From Xiphias gladius (taxonomy: Eukaryota > Chordata > Actinopteri > Istiophoriformes > Xiphiidae), in assembly GCF_016859285.1 (NCBI RefSeq), contig NC_053412.1, positions 311,501 to 375,500 of the forward strand: a DNA stretch of 64,000 bases, given 5' to 3'. The notes under the pieces were generated by a model. The model made no database searches, was not told the origin of the DNA, and saw only the letters and a program-made list of their open reading frames with translations. Within the stretch, counting starts at the first letter, position 1, and each line of letters opens with the position of its first letter. Position numbers and translations under genes: made by a program. Shown one piece after another: positions 28,291-44,600 of this stretch.

Positions 28291-29987
28291 AAACATTCTG
28301 CAGAGACAATGTCTGTCTTCATGTCTGATTCCTGAGCTGAATTTGAAGCAAATAAAGAAATAACACAACTACAGTCTGATGCATGGAGCTTTGTTTGATT
28401 AAAACTAACATACTACTCGTTATATTTACTTTTCCACTGTATTTGAAGTAGTGTCAATGTCGCACGTCAAAATTGAGCTGAAACTGATGTAAACTGTTGT
28501 GTTTTTACAAAATTTTGGTTAGAGGCGTGTCCATACAGAAATTCACTGAAAAATACACTTTTCCTTTTTTCCATTTTCCATATACTTATTTATTGTGTGA
28601 GTTCTTGTCTGTGGGGGTCAGCGTGACGGTTCGCTTCCTGACCTTTGACATTAGAGCTGAAACAATAAGTGGTGTTACTGGTTAGTTAATCGGCAACAAT
28701 CAATCAATCGATCAATCAATCGTTTCAGTGATTTCTCGAGCAGGTTCCAGCTCCTAAAATGTGTGGATTTTCTGTTTTTCCTCTCGTTTATAGAACCTGA
28801 ACATCTTCGGGTTTTGGACTGTTGGTCTCCTTCGGCTCCGGGAACTTTGGGGCATTTATTCTACACCGTGACATTTTATAGATGAAATTATTAATTGTTT
28901 AATTGGGAAATCTGACAAGAGAATTGAGTCGTCACTTGTTAAACAGACATTTGAAGGATTAACTTTGGACTCTGTGAAAATATAACAGGCATATTTTAAT
29001 ATTTTCTGATTCTTAGAGAAAACGAGGAATCATTTAATCGAGAAACAAAATGATAGATTAATCAATTATGAATATAATTGTCATTTACAGTCAAACTGGA
29101 AAGGAGTCTCTATCCACTCCAGATCGGGAGAAGAGGTTTGAAAGCAAGAGAAAAAGCCAAAAAAAATGGACCTTGACTCGCGATTGGCGATGATTCTGTC
29201 ATATCGCAATACTGGCGTTTTCAGTATTGGTAAATTAAGCTTGGGTTTCCTGAGAGTGTCACACATTGTTCTGGGAACCACAAGGATCAGAAACTCCTCC
29301 ATTGCTCAGGAAAATCATTATGGACCTTTTAGAAAAAATAAATAAATAAAACCTCCACAGGCATCTGCCTCGTGAGCTTCGTGGCCCCTGGGTCCTTGAA
29401 CCCTGAAAAACTCTGGTTGTAGTGCCACCTTAGGAATACTTGAATCCCCTGATAGGACGGCACCTTGTCCATCTTTATTTTTCTTCATGTTCTGATCGTT
29501 GTTTGATCTGGATCATGCCCCAGTGAGGAAAGTCCTCCTCGTTTACCTCAAATAGACAAACGTACATCATATTGACGTGTCCGAGGTCAAAGCTGCTGCT
29601 TGTTTTGAGAACAGACCAGAGTCCACGGCAGGAACAGACTGTTTGCCGAAGCGACGCCGTTTTTTTGTGAAATATTAACTCTTTCTAGACACAGCTCTGA
29701 CCTGCTCTCGTGGAAAGAGGAAAGAGTTTGAGAAGATCCAGCTTTTAAAACTGTACGTAATCGCAGCACAAGTGAGCCTGTAAACTGACCAACATCTCAG
29801 TTTTATACTCCATCGAATTTCAATCAGAGTTGTGCTTTTGCTTCAATCAGTGACAGGGACACTTCTTACTTCTTGATATTCTTATAATCGCTGTAACAGA
29901 CTGAGAATAAAATCTATAAAAAGAGGTGCGATTTAAAGCAAACGTCCCACCACGTCTCTTGTATAATGAATCGGTTGTGACTCATCG

Positions 29988-30016
<29 letters not shown>
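29988..30016 (+). repeat. (TG)n microsatellite just upstream of proz
   Basis: Uninterrupted TG run directly before the proz start region, so it is in its 5' UTR or core promoter. Confidence 0.9.
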
Positions 30017-30018
<2 letters not shown>

Positions 30019-30054
30019 CGTGCGCTCGTACGTGGCAGCAGTGAAACCAGTGTC

Positions 30055-33000
30055 ATGGCGGTCAGCATCATGTCGACTTGTTGTCGAGCGTCTCTTCTGT
30101 CGCTTCACCTCTTCGCCTGCTTCCTTCAGGTCCTCGGCCAAGGAGAAGGTAAGACCTCTGACCTCTGACCTCTGACCCTCTGCGGTGTGTGGGTGTAGTT
30201 AGAGTCTGTTTATAGTCAGTGTGGTGCAGTGAGACGCTTCAGACGTCTCTCTAACTCTCAGATGTTCCAGATTCAACTAGAAACGTGTGACGATCTATTG
30301 TGTCCAACTCTCTGAGCAGATCGTGGCGGCGCTGACTCGTCGTTTTTACGCCGTCATTATGACTTAGTCACAAAAATGCCTGAGCACATATCAGGTTCAG
30401 TTTGCGGTGATTCCGGCGCGACAGTAGAAACGACGACGCGGGGCTCAGTAAAGACACCGAGTCAAAGAAAAGAAACCAGATCACGACTTAGTATGAGCCT
30501 GTAAAGATTCCGATTTATTATGGCAGAGTCGTGACACAGTTCGATACACTGATTATTTTTTCTTAGAATCACAATCTAGTAAATTATGACCTAGAAAGTC
30601 CTGATTACGGAAAGTGAGAACCAGGAGTCAGTGCGCTGAGTTCAGCGACATCATTTATACGTCGTGACCTAATCCAGCCACTCGCTGAACTGATCGTAAC
30701 CATCGCTTGTTGTCAGCGTAAATACAACAGAACACACGGGAAGCTATGTCATGTGCTGGATGCCATGAATCGAACGAACATTCTGTATCCCGGTACTGTA
30801 GGTATAACTTCAAATTTTACACTTAACCTCATTATTACACTTAATTATGATGTCATAGTTATTATTAAAATAAAAATGACGACAGATGTGTATAGATATT
30901 CATTAAGGCACGTGTTTGCCAAAGTGTGCAATAATAAAAATGTGCGTGTCATTTGTTTCAGCGATGACTTTCTCAGAATATTGACCCACCAACTCTTAAT
31001 AATGTAGTAAATCAGAATCACGTATTTTAGAATTACAACTTCGACGCTACACGTTTTCAGACGCCGTCACTTTTTTCACCTGCCGCTAAGTTGCAGCCTG
31101 ATGTTAAACTAAAAATAAGGAATTTTTCCCCTCAGCAGTTTACACTCACCACCCCATAATGAAAGAGCGAAAACAGAATTTTAGAAGGGACAAACTGAAC
31201 TAGGGCGTCAAGCTGACATAAGTATTCAGACGCTTTGCTGTGACACTTGAAATTCAGCTCAGGTGGCTCCCAGGTTCCTACACCTTGACTGGGTGAATTC
31301 AGCTTGAACTCACCTGTGGTGAATTCAACTGGTTGGACGTGATGCGGAAGGACACACACCCGTCTATAGAAAAGGTCTCACAGCTGTTAATACATATCAG
31401 AGCAAAAACCAAGCCACCGGGTCTGAGGACCTGCCTGCAGAGCTCCGGGGCAGGATGGTGTCGAGGCGCAGACCTGGGGAAGGCTACGGGAACATTTCTG
31501 CCGCACTGAAGGTTCCCAGGAGAACAGCGCCCTCCATTACTCTTCAGTGGAAGAAGTGTGGAGCGACCAGGACTCTTCCTAGAGCTGCTGCCTGGTAAGA
31601 GAGGAGACCAAGAACCCGGTGGTCTCTCTGGCTGAGCTCCAGAGATCCTGTGCGGAGACGGGAGAAACCATCACTGCGGCACTCCACGGCAGCAGGGACA
31701 GGGAGACTGGTCAGGGTTGAGGGAAGGCTGAACGGAGCAGAGGACAGAGAGATCCCTAATGAAAACCTGGTCCAGAGCAGCCAGGACCTCAGACTGGGCC
31801 GAAGATTCAGCTCCCAGCAGGACAAGGACCCTGAACACACGGCCATGGCACCACAGGAGCGGCTTAGGGAGGGTGCCGGAGGGGCCCAGCCAGAACCCTG
31901 ACCGAGAGACCCGACGGAGCTCCGGAGGTGTTGGGAGCTCGTGGCGTTGAATTCGCACAAAATTTCTAAAATGCTGTTTTCACTTTGTCACGATGGGATA
32001 TTGAGTTTAGATCGATGAGGAAAAGAATGAACTGGAATGATTTTAGCATCAGGCTGCAACATGACAACATGTGAAGAAACTTCCTGGATGTTGTCTATAC
32101 ACCAACATTTCATTAGGAGTCATTAGGCCACATTTACCAGATAGACTTCAATCACGATGACGCGGTCTGTGTTAATCATGACGGTGATTATCATGGAGCG
32201 AAACCATGACTCAGCGTGTTCTAGTTACAACTGACGTGATAATGATTTATGAAATGAAAATGATGACAGTAATTAATGAGGAAGACATGAAACATAAGTC
32301 ACTCAAAAGACCAGATGCTGTAATAGAACCATTTTATTTTGTTGTACTTCTTTAAAATGACATCACTGACGTCTTAGCGCCTCGTAACGCCGGAGGTTCT
32401 CGATTGTTTCACTCACTTTCTCGGCCAATGGGCCGTGAACGAGTACGGGTCAGTTCTGCGGAAAGGTCCGGTGTGAAACGAGAAACGATCCAGCTCGGCG
32501 TGTCTGCGTTTTCAGTGTTTCATCAGGCTCGGCGGGCCCACGCCGTGTTCCTGAGGTCCAGGCGGGCCAACATGTTCCTGCTGGAGGAGATCCTGCCGGG
32601 GAACCTGGAGAGGGAGTGTATCGAGGAGCGGTGCAACTTCGAGGAGGCCCGGGAGCACTTCGAGGACACCGAGAGGACAGTCAGTCTCTAACGATGACGT
32701 TACAGTGGTTGTGCACAATAAAGACAGTTCTTTAGGAACAGCTCCACTTTTTCCGGTGTTCCCGCCCTTTGTAGCCTTTTAAAAGTCCCAACATGACGGC
32801 GTAGAATCGGGAACCCGGTTCTGGTTCTAACGTGTGTTTGTTTCTCCACAGATCTCCTTCTGGACCAGTTACTACAGTGAGTTCTCCTCGGTCGAACGTC
32901 TTTGACCGTATGAAACCACATTTCCAGGCCTTGTTTTTTTTATAGGACAAAACAAACTGAAGGAAAAACGATCAATAAAACGTGAATAAATAAACATCCC

Positions 33001-34639
33001 ATAAAACAGAGAAATAATCAATAATCGGAATGGATCAAATGATCTGATTAAAGACACTGGTGATTAAAAATGAAATTCGGAGATGGAGTGGGTTAATGGG
33101 AGATCAATCGACTGAGGTATTGATCTTCTCAGTTCACCTTTGTTTTTCCAGCCTGGCTCCAGACTCGGTCCAACCAGACCCAATGAGCTACAGGTCGCGT
33201 AATCGTGTACTCTACGTCTATAACAACTTCAATTCCTGACAACTTGGTATAAAGGCTTAGTAGGAAACCGTTAATCCCAGAGTGAAAACTCTGACCGGTC
33301 AATCACAAGCGGGATTTTATGTCACGATTCTGAATCAATGTGCAATAAATGCACGAGAGTAAAACGTAGAAAAGCCTGCGTGATCTTTGTGACTTGATGC
33401 GATGATGTAACCGCAACTGGAGTCGGAATCGCACTCACCTCACCGGATGCTTGGCTGACTGGTTTTCTAATCGCCAGATCGGGACCAGTGTGAGCCCAAC
33501 CCCTGCCTCCGCGGAGGGAACTGCACCTACACGGCCGGGGGGTTCCGCTGCTCCTGCGCCGCCCCCCACTCCGGACCGCTCTGTGAAGTGGGAGGGCCCA
33601 GGGAGGAGGGGGGCGGAGAGCGGTCGCCGTCCGCCGTATCGCAGAGAACCGCGCCCACAGAAATCCGGGGCGCGGCCCACACGCCCGAGGCTCACGGTGC
33701 GTATCCACGGCAACAGGTACCCGCAGCACAGAGCCCCGCTGCCGCCCCGTCCCGATTTCACACACAGCACCCGTCCGTTGCAGGGATGGCAGAGTGTCCG
33801 ACGGAAGGTCCGCAGGCCTGTCACCAGCTGTGCACGGCGTCCGACTCCGCCTTCGCCTGCTCCTGCATGCCGGGATTCAAACTACAGCCCGACGAGCAGA
33901 GCTGTGTGCCGGAAGGTCTGGTTCCTCCCCCGCGCACATTCGCCACACCGGTGCCAACCGGTGCAATAACCGAGTCTTTGTGTCCCCAGTGGAGTTCCCC
34001 TGCGGAAGACTTCCGGACGACTTCAACACGACGGCGTCCATGTGCCGCCGCGGAAACTGTCCCTGGCAGGTAAGCTCCTCTCGGCCAATCGCAGCGAGGC
34101 ATCGGCTCATCCAGATGATAGGTGATTGTTCACCGTCCAATCACGGCTAAGAAATCGTTAGCTGCTAGTCACAGCAGGTGTGTCACTTCCGATGCCCGAC
34201 CAATGAGAGGGCAGATGTTCCAGACAGGTGTGCGCGCGTGCCTGCCTTGATAGTCTGGTACACTGGAGCTCCTGCTGTGTGTTCGTTTTCCGTCTCCAGG
34301 TGTCCCTGCGGAACTACAGTGGGGTGGAGCTGTGCAGTGGCGTGGTGTTGGGTCGGCACTCCATCCTGACCACTGCCCGCTGCCTCCTCCTGGACTCGGA
34401 ATCCAGCCACCGACACCTCAACGTCTCCACGGTGACCGGTATGGAACCTCATCAGCCGAGTGCTATAGTACTGCCTTAGAAAACGTGGGTGGCCGGTGCA
34501 ACGTCTCCCTCGCAAATGCGGGAGAGTAAAAGTACAAGTAACGTGAAATAAGCGATTAAAGTACTTTACGACACTTAACACCAAATCGCTGCAATTTGCC
34601 TCCAAATTCAAACTTTTCTGAGTCATTACTGTTAAATCT

Positions 34640-34679
<40 letters not shown>

Positions 34680-36161
34680 CAAATACATATTTTTAGATGT
34701 AGTGTCACTCACACGTCCTGAGGACGTCATTAGAAACCCACTTAGAAAGCAGAAGAAAAAGAGGCTGCAGAACTTCGTTCAGAATCTTCCCGTTTTTAAG
34801 TTTCCTTCGGGATCGCAGTGATCCGGTGACAGTTGTCTGAACGTCCACGGCTACGCTGAGAACAGGAGCTGATCACCGCTGGTTCGGCAGCTTTTAACGG
34901 GACGGTTTGACTGAATATAGGTTAAGAATATGGTTTTCCCAGTTTGGTGAGGAAGAACTTGGCTGGCCAGCACAGACACTATGAAACAGACAGACAGATT
35001 GATGTGTCGTGATTTAATTAAGGGGCTTTAATGGACCATCTGCACCATTGAAGTGGTTCTTTAAAATTGACCAAATAGCATCCCTGAATTTGTACCTTCA
35101 TTGACAATTTAAGCCCATTTTCAGGTTGAAAACTAAAAGATCATTTCCACGTTATTTGGTCAATTATAAAGTTTTTTTAAAATCATGTCGATAATCCAGT
35201 TAGAATACAGGTAGATCAATGCAGTTGGCTTTGGAATCACATCAGACGTCCACATACTTTTGGCCAGATGTTGTGTTTGAATTACACTGACCGAGCACGT
35301 TCTGTCGACTTTCTACCTGTTGATTTTTTTCTTCAATCGAAGCGTGAAATTTGAAGCCATATTTAGATTGGACTTTTATTGTGAAGTTGAAGCTCTCTCT
35401 TCACAATAAAAACCCACCGAAGGATATTATTTTGATGTCTCGTCTCTCGTCTCCTAGGCAACAAGATAATTGTCCCCGTCCAGGCTCAGTACATCCACGA
35501 GCATTTCCGTTTAGATCACCACGACAACGACCTCGCCTTCCTCGAGCTGGCCAGACCCCTGCCCTTTGGCCCCACCCTCATCCACCTCTGCCTGCCCACC
35601 AAGGACTTCAGCGAGAACATCCTGATGAATTCTGGGAGGACGGGCGTCACTGGGAGACGGGGGGGCGGACCAAACCAGGACCCGGTCTACATGACGCTGG
35701 ACGAGTGTCGCAGCCAGCTGAACGTCTCGCATCCGCTCAGCAACAAAATGTTCTGCATGAGGACGCAGAATGGACGTGGACCGAACAGCGGCCAGAGTGG
35801 AAGGCAGAACATTCAGACTGGAGCCCAGGGGACGCCAAATGGAACAGAAAATCAGAACGGCAGCAGCAGCTCCAGGAGAGAAAACCAGAAGCCCTCGGTA
35901 TCGAAAGGTGGTTCCAGGTCTCAGGTCGGCGGCAGGCCACGTGGCGGTCTGTTGCCGGGGACGCCCGTCGCCACCACGGAGCAGGGGACGGCGTTTCTGA
36001 CCGGGCTGCTGATCTCGTCGTCCGCAGGCTTGGATGACAGCGGCAGCGGGAGCCTCGTGTTCACCAAACTGTCCCGCTACTTGAGATGGATCAGACCGAG
36101 AATAGAGGGGGCCGAGGTTCGCATGACTCCCCAAGTCAGCCAGTATCCTGAGACTCGTTGA
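30055..36161 (+). CDS. proz: Protein Z (vitamin-K-dependent pseudoprotease)
   Basis: 518-residue Gla protein. In mammals protein Z is the cofactor that brings the serpin ZPI to membrane-bound FXa. Exons: 30055-30148 (signal; second Met at 30070), 32516-32679 (Gla: ERECIEERC), 32852-32876 (ISFWTSYY), 33478-33696 (EGF1 plus a 35-residue Gly/Glu/Ser-rich extension), 33784-33915 (EGF2), 33990-34069 (linker), 34300-34438, 35458-36161. Pseudoprotease marks: the His57 motif reads LTTARC (His to Arg), there is no R|IVGG activation site before CPWQ, and no GDSGGP exists. Asp102 survives (DNDLAFLEL). Instead of the Ser195 loop, 79 residues rich in Gly, Asn, Gln, Ser and Arg lie between MFC and TAFLTG, against 27 in the first FVII-like gene. 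The 87-bp intron 33697-33783 is a multiple of three and open, so it could be retained. The C-terminal helix motif (KLSRYLRWI) is intact. Confidence 0.88.
31136..31960 (+). mobile_element. Degenerate Tc1-like DNA transposon in proz intron 1
   Basis: Text such as gaacatttctgccgcactga, tggaagaagtgtgga and ccaggactcttcctagagct is characteristic of fish Tc1/mariner transposase genes in sense orientation. The later part (gacctcagactgggccgaag, caggacaaggaccctgaaca) follows directly, with the middle of the gene deleted. Stops and frameshifts make it a fossil. Both ends are eroded. Confidence 0.8.
34640..34677 (+). repeat. (CA)n microsatellite in proz intron 7
   Basis: 19 uninterrupted CA units. Confidence 0.92.
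34785..34895. repeat. Dispersed repeat, related to 17872-17985
   Basis: Shares the phrases gttttt-aagtttcctt, cgcagtgatcc and gacagttgtctg, in the same order, with the segment in f7i intron 5. Confidence 0.6.
35374..35411. repeat. 13-bp inverted repeat before the last proz exon
   Basis: Arms 35374-35386 and 35399-35411 are exact reverse complements, ending about 46 bases before the final exon acceptor. Confidence 0.55.
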
Positions 36162-36502
36162 CAACCCGCCGACCGGCGCCACCTTTAAGACTCTTTAGAA
36201 AAGGAACCCACAGGCTCAAACCACCAAAATCTCTTTAATGGACCAGACTGGTGTTTTAGACCTTTCACTACAAATCTTGTTCACTTCTCATTGGTCAGAT
36301 TTAGGACGCTCTGACGCGGGAGTCTTGGTTTCAGTCCTGGTTACTCTGGTGACACCTGCGGCAGCAAACCAGGTTCAAGATTTCACAGCTCGTTCACTGA
36401 CCAAAACTACAACTACCAGCTAAACGGCTGATTTCTAGACGTATTTTTAAAGAACAATCGTGGTCAGCGACAAATACATTGTGTTTCCTGTGGCTGCTGC
36501 AC

Positions 36503-36508
36503 AATAAA
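36503..36508 (+). other. Candidate polyadenylation signal of proz
   Basis: AATAAA about 340 bases after the proz stop. Confidence 0.6.
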
Positions 36509-37364
36509 AGCTCCTGTCTTTGGTCAGTTGAAGTGTTTTTATCCGTCAAATCGGTCTTTATCTGAACAGCACCTTTGGTCCAGGTTAGTGCAATTCAAAC
36601 GAGATAGTTCAAAAGTAAATAGTAGAACAATATGAGACCATGCACCTGTGAAATGATGAATAATTCATGAGTAATTATAAAAGCGACAGATTCAAAAACA
36701 AACATTTAAAATAATGTAAAATGAAAACTGACAGATGATAAAGATTCAAATCTAGGTGGAAACAGGAAACCAATGTGAAACCTGTGTAGTGTGAAGCAGC
36801 GGCAGCAGGAACTTTCACTCACTGCAGCTCTGACATCTGACATCGTTTCCTGTCGTCTGAACCCGGCGCGGGAATAACAGTGAAAACTCTTCCATGGAGA
36901 GAACATCACCGAATGTTACTACATGAATGCTCTGGCACAAAAAAGACCGCAAATAGTATCAAAAACAGGGTTGGAACTTTTAATCTCAGGTGTTGGAAGG
37001 TTCTTAAAGAGAGATTTAACTCCTCGTTTAGCTGGACAACTGGTCCTCAACGTAATAAAAAAAGTTTTTAATCAAAAATAAGAAAGTGAATGTGATGGTT
37101 TTGCTGTGACTGTAGCAAATATTCTCCAAACGCAGACGAAATTTAGCGTCAGAAGTTGTATTCTAACTGTGTGGATTTAAAATTTGTCACGTCCAATCAA
37201 ATCGCGGAGTAAATTCGTTGAGGCTCGAGTCGAATGAACAGTCCACAATCTCCGGGGGAAACGCAGAGTGTGGCGACCGAATCAGGTTTTTCTTTAGTCA
37301 AACATCAACAAACATCGTTGGTTCAATAATCAATCGGATACACGCTGTACAAACCAGCATCTGT

Positions 37365-37370
37365 TTTATT
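37365..37370 (-). other. Candidate polyadenylation signal of pcid2
   Basis: TTTATT on + (AATAAA on -) 108 bases after the pcid2 stop codon. Confidence 0.6.
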
Positions 37371-37477
37371 CAACATTTTTTTACGGTGCAAAATAAGAAA
37401 AATAATTGACTGAATGGAAAAGTTTTCAGGAGGCGCTGCGGAGCGTCACAGCCAGGGGGGGTTGTGGGTAACGTAGT

Positions 37478-43315
<5,838 letters not shown>

Positions 43316-44524
43316 GACTTCCTGCTGAATCAGCAGCTGCTTACACCTGAAAACAGACAGAAACAGGTCCATTTAACCGACGTTAGTTTCCAGAACAGAA
43401 AACAGCCTAGAGCTTAAACTAGTCATCAATTGATCGATTATAATGATCAAAAACTATTTTGATAATTGATTCATCATTTCAGTCGTTTTACAAGCAGAAA
43501 AACTGTATCTATGTTGATAAAGAAAATAATCTCTCGCTGCAGCCTTAAACCTTAAGTCATTCCCCTCCTCCCTTCACGAGTCTGAGAGTTACACTTCATT
43601 ACCAAGTTTAAATGTTTTAAGATCACAACACAAAACCTATTCTTAATTGGACCTGATTGACTAATTGATTAGTCAGAAGATTAAAAAGCAACTGTTCTGA
43701 TAACTGAATGATCGTTTTGAGTCTGTTTTTAAAAGCAAAAACATCTGGTTCCATTTTTTTTTTTAATTTTCTGGTTTCTTTGTCTTCTTATGGTAGGACA
43801 AAAATAATTTGACATTTGAAGACGTGACACTGGGATGTGAAAATTTAAACTACAAACAGCCCTTTTCACCATTTTCTTACATTTCATAGACCAAAAGATT
43901 AATCCAGACAATAACAGCAGATGCACTGATGATGAAATTAATCGTTAGTTTCAGCATCACTCACGGATCCATAAACTCGCTATTCATTTCCCATTAAACT
44001 CACAGGAAAGAACTGTGTCAATCTGTACTAATTATATATCATTCATTTAACCAGAGTAAATATTTAATCATGATCATTTTACTATTGGAAACTATTTAAT
44101 TGTTTTATACTTTTTCTGACTTGAAGACTCGAGACTTATGGTGGAAATTAATTTAAATTAACGATTGATGGGAATTATACCAGTTTAACACTACATGTAA
44201 TAATTAGTTCTTTATAGGAAACAGAAAAAAATTATTCAGAAATTATAATGTCTACATGAAAATCACAGACATAACGCGACAATCTGTGTTTAAAAATTAA
44301 AACCAAACAATCAAGTAATTATCGCTGTAAATATGGTTACCCAAATCTATGCTACCTCGTTAGCGCTTTTATTCATCCTCTTCAGGGTTAAAAACTGGCT
44401 TTAAATGGCCTTTTTCAGGCATCATACAGAAAACAAACAATCGCATAAATACAAGAACTAAATATAAAATTTTACCTACCGGTAGAATGAAGTTTTAATC
44501 CAGAAAATATCCGTCCACTCTCAC

Positions 44525-44600
44525 CTCTCCCAGTGACGAACCCGGACAGTTTCAACCATTGCACACGATGCACGGTGCAACCCTAAACAACGTCCGGGTC
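44525..44600 (-). other. pcid2: pcid2 first exon (5' UTR or N-terminal extension)
   Basis: A strong donor AG|GTGAGA lies below 44525. An ATG at 44559, with G at -3 and G at +4, starts a frame MVETVRVRHWER that splices in frame into CKQLLIQQEV and then the usual MAHIT. The upper boundary of the exon (transcription start) is not determined. The flanking sequence is GC-richer than its surroundings, in keeping with a promoter. Confidence 0.5.

Larger units (their letters stand above)
27985..30054. other. Intergenic: f10 3' end to proz
   Basis: f10 3' UTR with AATAAA at 28285-28290 and another at 28351-28356, then unremarkable spacer. A (TG)n tract at 29988-30016 ends 38 bases before the proz ATG. 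No exon was recognised. Confidence 0.5.
36162..37477. other. Convergent intergenic region proz / pcid2
   Basis: Tail-to-tail spacer. AATAAA at 36503-36508 on the + strand is a good proz poly(A) signal, and TTTATT at 37365-37370 gives AATAAA on the - strand for pcid2, 108 bases past its stop. Nothing else was recognised. Confidence 0.6.

Noticed and set aside
31544-31960. 138-residue antisense frame
   Set aside because: Lies antisense to a decayed Tc1-like element; not a gene.
33451-33969. Long Pro/Arg-rich frame over the proz EGF exons
   Set aside because: Out-of-frame shadow of GC-rich EGF coding sequence.
35351-36037. 228-residue frame over the last proz exon
   Set aside because: Shadow; the protein Z frame continues in phase from 35458 and contains the conserved DNDLAFLEL and KLSRYLRWI motifs.
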